Source: a bacterium
GTDB lineage: Bacteria; SZUA-182; SZUA-191; JAJRXT01
Length of the DNA: 9,996 nucleotides
Direction of reading: 5' to 3'
NCBI GenBank assembly: GCA_024277605.1
Contig: JAJRUU010000269.1
Span: 1-9,996, forward strand
In this document: positions 6,103-9,996 of the stretch, piece after piece
How positions within the stretch are numbered: the stretch's first letter is position 1
Layout: every line of letters begins with the position of its first letter
Made by a program: the position numbers and the translations under genes
The notes under the pieces: generated by a model
The model's input: the letters and a program-made list of their open reading frames with translations, nothing else
What the model was told of the DNA's origin: nothing
Database searches by the model: none

Positions 6103-6717
6103 TTAGAGTTCCACAAAATTTTTCAGTAGTTGCATCCCGAACTTGTGGCTTTTTTCAGGGTGAAACTGGACGCCAAAAACATTTTCCTTTTGGATAGCTG
6201 AGACAAATTCGTAACCGTAATCGGTTGTGCTCAGCACATCTTGAGCCTTATTACAAATCACATGATATGAGTGTACGAAATAAAACCTGAATCTTTTCGG
6301 AAGATTTTTACACAAAGGGTTTTCCTTTATCGGCATAATATAATTCCATCCCATATGAGGAATTTTAAATTTATTTTGAGCTTTGTCGAAATTAAACCTT
6401 ACTGTTTCAGCATCAAACCAACCCAAACCGGGCAAATTTCCCTCTTCGCTTTTTTGGGTTAATAGTTGCATGCCAAGGCAAATACCTAAAAGAGGCGTTT
6501 TCTCTTCAATGACCTTATTGCTCAGCACAGAAATGAGGTCTGTTTTGGTAATATTTTTCATCCCATTGTCAAATGCGCCCACACCAGGTAGAATCAGCTT
6601 TTCAGCCCTTTCTATGTCCGAACCATTTGAAGAAATAACGGACTCCACACCCATTTTGGCGAGCATATTCCGGATCGACCCCGAATTACCCATCTGATAA
6701 TCAATAATAACAATCAT
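6103..6717 (-). CDS. hisH: HisH-like glutamine amidotransferase subunit of the sugar amidotransferase module
   Basis: This is a class I glutaminase that releases ammonia from glutamine for its partner HisF. The 204 residues have the complete triad: nucleophile C80 in GICLGMQ, H186 and E188 in QFHPEKSH, plus the oxyanion-region LPGVGAF at 43-49 and HMGWNYI at 121-127. The start at 6717 gives the expected MIVIIDYQMGN terminus and has GGAAG just upstream. An in-frame ATG at 6750 would add 11 unrelated residues and run into the preceding gene, so I reject it. The gene follows the broken polysaccharide gene by 13 bases and ends flush against hisF. Position beside wbpG indicates glycan rather than histidine synthesis. 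Confidence 0.88.
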   Translation of the reverse strand: MIVIIDYQMGNSGSIRNMLAKMGVESVISSNGSDIERAEKLILPGVGAFDNGMKNITKTDLISVLSNKVIEEKTPLLGICLGMQLLTQKSEEGNLPGLGWFDAETVRFNFDKAQNKFKIPHMGWNYIMPIKENPLCKNLPKRFRFYFVHSYHVICNKAQDVLSTTDYGYEFVSAIQKENVFGVQFHPEKSHKFGMQLLKNFVEL

Positions 6718-6730
6718 AAGATTCTTCCAG

Positions 6731-7249
6731 CTAACAAAACCCGCTCCCACTTACTTCAGTAACAGGGATGTTTTTATCGTTATTATTATATATTTTATCA
6801 ATAATTTCGGCTATATATTCAGTGGAATCTGTCGTTTTGGCTAAATGATAAGCCACAAACTCATCGCATTTTTTTAAATAATGATCATAATTATTTGATA
6901 TGTTTTGAATCCTGTCATGCAACTCCGTTGAATTAGTGGCTCTTTTAGGGAAAAAATCCTCCAGATATAAAAATTTATCCGATACTACATAGTCATCGGA
7001 CTCCTTGTCGTACGGCTTGTGGTTTACCACTACACTCGGCCGCCTTACTAACGCTGCCTCAACCGAAGCCGCTGACCAGGGGATAATGACCATGGAGACT
7101 TCTTTTAAGGCCTCCTTTATAGTTGTTTTCTTATCGAGAACCTGGACATTCTTTATATCTTTTACTGTGTTGCGCACATAATCCCCTTTTTCTACAGGGT
7201 GTAATTTGATAAATAAATTATATTCCGGGTGGACTTTAATCCAATCCAT
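6731..7249 (-). CDS. C-terminal part of the interrupted polysaccharide enzyme
   Basis: These 172 residues are the continuation, in the same frame, of the gene starting at 7999. The first available ATG (7249) lies 13 codons after the interrupting TAA. The sequence has the donor-side features of GT-B-like capsule or glycerophosphotransferase enzymes: FIKLHP near its residue 13, then MVIIPWSAASVEAALVRRPS (about 54-73), the usual S-x-x-x-x-E-A nucleotide-binding turn. The nearest good ribosome motif (GGAAGG) is over 25 bases upstream of the ATG, so independent translation looks weak. It would be inactive without the N-terminal half unless the two pieces associate. The end lies 13 bases before hisH. 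Confidence 0.6.
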   Translation of the reverse strand: MDWIKVHPEYNLFIKLHPVEKGDYVRNTVKDIKNVQVLDKKTTIKEALKEVSMVIIPWSAASVEAALVRRPSVVVNHKPYDKESDDYVVSDKFLYLEDFFPKRATNSTELHDRIQNISNNYDHYLKKCDEFVAYHLAKTTDSTEYIAEIIDKIYNNNDKNIPVTEVSGSGFC

Positions 7250-7288
7250 GATGATATCAAAATCATTTCTTGTACCGGCCCTTCCAAT

Positions 7289-7291
7289 TTA
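7289..7291 (-). other. In-frame TAA splitting the polysaccharide gene
   Basis: The reading frame from ATG 7999 meets TAA here and then continues without change of phase through IGRAGTRNDFDII into the 7249 ATG. The distance 7999-7249 is 750 bases, an exact multiple of three. One base change (for example CAA, GAA or AAA to TAA) would explain it. TAA is not a selenocysteine or pyrrolysine codon in known systems. Confidence 0.85.
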
Positions 7292-7999
7292 AACCCACCA
7301 ACTGGAAAAATACAGAATATTTGACGTGTTTCTATTCACCGGCAGGTTGTAATCCGGCATAATCATCGGTGAACCTGTTTTTACGACCTTTGTGTTCCCA
7401 AAACGTACTTTATTACTAAGCAGACTGTCTAACGATCCATCACCAAAGCTAAAGTAATAGTCAAAATCTATGGAAGTATAAAGATACATGCTCGGATGAG
7501 GCCCATGGGGGATAAAGATGGTTTTCCCTGTGGATCGCATCTCCTGCCTGACGAAGGTAGGTAATACATCATTTGAGTAAAACAGGCATACCAATTTGGG
7601 GCTATATTTCTGCACAAGATACTTTGCCTGTATATAATGAAAAAACAACTCCGCCGGAACCTGTCTGTCAGGGGACACGCGCCGGGTAAAAGCGATTTTA
7701 TACGTAGGGATCTCCTGGGGGAGCGTTTTTTTTAACTTATACCCTTTTGCCGCTAATATATCCCACACCTCCCTGGAATGGTTAATGTCAACATCGCAGG
7801 TTCCCATAACCAATATATCACAGGGCTCGGGGTTAATTTCCGGTAAAAAGTATTGCATAGCCAGAGAAATATATTTTAAGATTAGCCTGCTCCATTTGCT
7901 AATGAAGTATTTAAACTTTGCCTTTACACCGGATACTTTGCTGTGGCAATTGATATACTTATGGTAATTCAATAGGTTGTGGTAAGCATTTCCCGGCAT
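7289..7999 (-). CDS. N-terminal part of an interrupted GT-B-like polysaccharide biosynthesis enzyme
   Basis: There are 236 residues before an in-frame TAA. The visible region with IPHGPHPS at 163-170, followed by DFDYYFSFGD near 178-187 and KVVKTGSPM near 204-212, resembles the acceptor-side half of CDP-glycerol glycerophosphotransferase or capsule polysaccharide enzymes. The exact transferred group cannot be told. After the stop, 13 more codons and the C-terminal half continue in frame, for 421 amino-acid codons in all plus the stop, a normal length for such an enzyme. The ATG lies four bases after the flippase stop, consistent with one operon. Cluster context points to adding or linking a sugar unit in O-antigen, capsule or flagellin glycan. 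It may be a pseudogene, a sequencing error, or a strain-level off state. Confidence 0.65.
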   Translation of the reverse strand: MPGNAYHNLLNYHKYINCHSKVSGVKAKFKYFISKWSRLILKYISLAMQYFLPEINPEPCDILVMGTCDVDINHSREVWDILAAKGYKLKKTLPQEIPTYKIAFTRRVSPDRQVPAELFFHYIQAKYLVQKYSPKLVCLFYSNDVLPTFVRQEMRSTGKTIFIPHGPHPSMYLYTSIDFDYYFSFGDGSLDSLLSNKVRFGNTKVVKTGSPMIMPDYNLPVNRNTSNILYFSSWWV

Positions 8000-8003
8000 C
8001 CGG

Positions 8004-9275
8004 TTACCTTTCGATCAATAAATTCCAGGGCATTTTATAGGCCTTGGCGCTTAATAACCAGGTTAATATAAAACTCATAAAAAATGCCAGCGCCGTAGCC
8101 TGGGCCGCACCAATAGCGCCATTTTTCTTAATAAAAAAATAATTTAATCCAATATTTGTCAAGGCGGTAATAAAAGTGACCCACGCCAATATGTGAGTCT
8201 TTTCAGCATAAAAAATATAGTTCGCCACCATATAATACATCCCGCTGAAGGCACATCCTATGGCAATCCACAGTACATATATTCCAGCCGTTACAAAATC
8301 CTGGCCTACGAAAAACCTTAAGAACCACGGCATCAGGAAAGCCAGGCTTACCGCAAAAGCCAAAATTGCCACAAAATAAAGATAAGTAAATTTTACAATT
8401 TTTACTTTTAGCTCAAAATCATTTTTTTTCAACCGTTCATATAGCCAAGGTTTATATGCATTGTTAAAAGACATGGCCAGCAGTCCGATGATTTGAGCCA
8501 CTTGCCAGCCGACGGTGTAAATACCTGTTTCGGCAACATTAACCATATTGGTAATAAACAGCCTGTCGGTATAGGTTATAGCTATGGCTCCCAAGGCATG
8601 CGGTATAAGGGGCACTCCAAACCTCAAGGCATTGCCGACATATGCCTTGTCATAAGCAAATTTCACCCACCCATTTTTATAAAGCCAGATAAACCCAAAC
8701 AAGGCAAAGCAAAACATGGTTATTATCTGGGCTTCGACCCGTCCCTGCCAGTTTTTACCCAACAGCACTACCAGGAATATGGTTATACTTAAGTTGGCTA
8801 CAGTCTGAAGTATTTGATAAATACCATAGCTGACAGGCTTTTTCTGTACTTGCCAGAGAGTCATCAAAACCAAAATCAAATATTGGCCAAAAGCGACAAA
8901 GACCACTGCCCACAGCCAATTGCCAGGAAAGGCAGCCAATTCGCTTATGGGGCCGGCAAAAAGCCAGAAAACCCCCGATACTATGGCTAAGCTGATAAAT
9001 AATAATAAAAAACAGTTGCCAATATATTTAGGGAAATCAACATCGGCTCTATCAAAATATTTTACACTGATAGCTCCATGCAGATTTATGCCGATAAATG
9101 GCCTGGACAGTCCAACCAATACCAGAAACATAGATATAATCCCATAATCTGTAGGCGTTAGATAGCGGGTTAAAACAGGGAGCAAGAAGAAGGGAATGGC
9201 TGAGTTTATCATCGAAAAAAACGCATAAATCCCTGCGCCTCGAATTAAACTCGAATTAAATATCCGCTTAATCAT
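8004..9275 (-). CDS. wzx: Wzx-type polysaccharide flippase (MOP superfamily)
   Basis: This inner-membrane carrier moves lipid-linked oligosaccharide units to the periplasm for assembly. It has 423 residues, a normal length, almost wholly hydrophobic with about 12 predicted spans. The N-terminus has the family signature FFLLPVLTRYLTPTDYGIIS at about 29-48. The middle has RFGVPLIPHALGAIAITYTD followed by RLFI, typical of Wzx. The ATG at 9275 has AAAGGA upstream at a rather long spacing (about 12 bases). It lies 95 bases after the CMP-sugar synthetase; I see no clear terminator or promoter in that gap. The next gene starts four bases after its stop. An A8 run on the coding strand near 8422-8429 codes for Leu-Lys-Lys-Asn and could slip. 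Confidence 0.9.
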   Translation of the reverse strand: MIKRIFNSSLIRGAGIYAFFSMINSAIPFFLLPVLTRYLTPTDYGIISMFLVLVGLSRPFIGINLHGAISVKYFDRADVDFPKYIGNCFLLLFISLAIVSGVFWLFAGPISELAAFPGNWLWAVVFVAFGQYLILVLMTLWQVQKKPVSYGIYQILQTVANLSITIFLVVLLGKNWQGRVEAQIITMFCFALFGFIWLYKNGWVKFAYDKAYVGNALRFGVPLIPHALGAIAITYTDRLFITNMVNVAETGIYTVGWQVAQIIGLLAMSFNNAYKPWLYERLKKNDFELKVKIVKFTYLYFVAILAFAVSLAFLMPWFLRFFVGQDFVTAGIYVLWIAIGCAFSGMYYMVANYIFYAEKTHILAWVTFITALTNIGLNYFFIKKNGAIGAAQATALAFFMSFILTWLLSAKAYKMPWNLLIER

Positions 9276-9370
9276 GAAATGATTAATTCCTTTGCTATTC
9301 TAAAGCGCTCTCCTTCAGATAGAATCAGTTATGCATGGATTATCATTATTTCAGGGGTGGTATTTTATGT

Positions 9371-9996
9371 CTAAATGGGGGACTTAGAACACAAAATTAT
9401 TGCCTCTGCCAAGGTTAAATCTTTTTCTGTGTCTATGTCTATAATTACTTCAGTGTTGATCAATGGTTTAATTTTAGTCCCAAAAATTCCGTATTGCAGC
9501 GTTTTGTCATATGGCATTTCCCCAGTGTATTTTTTATAGAATGCCTCACTTTTAAAAATAAGCGTATGTCCATCATGGATCATTTTTTGAGGTAAAGCCT
9601 GCCTTCTATAATTAACTTCCCTTACCTGTGGCAGGACTTCGTCATTCAAATCAAACATCCAGTCCGGGTTATATTTTTCCACATTCTGCATGCTAATAAC
9701 AGCATCGAAGTCCTGGTTTTGTTCTAAAAAGCGCAATGCCTGGTGGAATAGTTCGGGATAGCGTATAGGAATATTTCCATAAACAAGGCTGCAAAACCGG
9801 CTGTCTGCGCCATATTTTTCAACGGCATCTGCCAGAGCGCCGTCAATTCTGCTGTCACTTCTGCATAGGTCTGAATTTCGATCAATGCAGGCGATATGGT
9901 TTGTTTTACAATAGGCTATTAAATTCTCAATATCTGTGGAAACTACAGTCTTAACACCTTCCCCCAGAGACAATGAATATTCAATAGCGTATTCAA
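9371..9996 (-). CDS. CMP-sugar synthetase, acylneuraminate cytidylyltransferase family (N-terminus beyond right edge)
   Basis: Such enzymes activate sialic, legionaminic or pseudaminic acid with CTP before transfer. The frame is open to the right edge; a TTG at 9973 is internal, because the coding sequence continues upstream as EYAIEYSLSLGEG. About 207 residues are visible and roughly 30 (the CTP-binding RxGSKG region) are missing. VKTVVSTDIE matches the VDRVIVSTD strand; SLVYGNIPIRYPE stands where PTSPLR usually occurs; INTEVIIDIDTEKDLTLAEA is the C-terminal metal-binding IDIDTxEDL motif. The GNIPIR variant suggests a specialised subgroup, so the sugar is not assigned. It is upstream of wzx in the same orientation, likely the same operon. 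No NeuB or other nonulosonate enzyme is within the window. Confidence 0.8.
   Translation of the reverse strand, partial: EYAIEYSLSLGEGVKTVVSTDIENLIAYCKTNHIACIDRNSDLCRSDSRIDGALADAVEKYGADSRFCSLVYGNIPIRYPELFHQALRFLEQNQDFDAVISMQNVEKYNPDWMFDLNDEVLPQVREVNYRRQALPQKMIHDGHTLIFKSEAFYKKYTGEMPYDKTLQYGIFGTKIKPLINTEVIIDIDTEKDLTLAEAIILCSKSPI

Noticed and set aside
5320..6717. hisH/hisF as part of a histidine biosynthesis operon
   Set aside because: No other his genes are adjacent, wbpG is directly coupled, and HisF lacks Asp11.
6718..6750. Longer hisH start at 6750
   Set aside because: The extra residues match no HisH N-terminus and overlap the previous gene; the 6717 ATG has a ribosome site and the canonical terminus.
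8422..8429. A8 tract in wzx as a phase-variation site
   Set aside because: Runs of eight A/T are common at this base composition and codons for Lys-Lys-Asn explain it; weaker case than the C9 tract.
1..9996. CRISPR array, tRNA or rRNA genes
   Set aside because: I saw no regularly spaced direct repeats, no cloverleaf-like segments and no rRNA signatures on reading both strands.

Overview
The window comes from a diderm (Gram-negative type) bacterium of moderate-to-low GC. The signs are an ExbB/ExbD inner-membrane proton-channel pair, two exported proteins with Sec signal peptides, and a surface-polysaccharide locus with a Wzx-type flippase. The phylum cannot be fixed from the sequence. The interspersed inverted-repeat elements suggest a genome rich in small non-autonomous repeats.

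Left part (1-1185). The window opens in the last 40 codons of an apparent IS4-type transposase, read rightward. Its stop codon overlaps the stop codon of a small exported ankyrin-repeat protein read leftward. The 627 bases after that carry no intact gene. They hold a 157-bp MITE-like element with 19-bp terminal inverted repeats and an exact 6-bp target duplication. Flanking it are the two halves of a 102-codon reading frame that becomes continuous when the element is removed in silico. A short hairpin and a weak promoter for the next operon follow.

Middle (1186-4133, + strand). exbB, exbD and a class II aldolase form a tight operon (exbB and exbD overlap; 11 bases separate exbD from the aldolase). 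ExbB has an unusual exported N-terminal region with a proline-rich stretch. The aldolase has all the zinc and catalytic residues of the fuculose-1-phosphate aldolase family, plus a C-terminal tail with a CxxCxxC motif and an amphipathic helix that resembles a microcompartment encapsulation peptide. A 134-bp repeat able to fold into one long hairpin separates this operon from a 73-residue, half-length ferritin/rubrerythrin-like protein.

Right part (4199-9996, - strand). This is a surface-glycan cluster transcribed leftward from beyond the right edge: a CMP-sugar synthetase (start cut off by the window edge), a Wzx flippase, a GT-B-like polysaccharide enzyme broken by an in-frame TAA, then hisH, hisF and wbpG packed almost without spacing. 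HisH-HisF-WbpG is the known glutamine-dependent module that turns an acetamido sugar group into an acetamidino group. HisF lacks the catalytic Asp11 needed for histidine synthesis, which supports the sugar role. A nine-C homopolymer in hisF and the in-frame stop in the neighbouring gene raise the possibility that glycan output is variable or partly lost. The likely product is an O-antigen, capsule or flagellin glycan carrying an amidinated sugar, possibly a nonulosonic acid.
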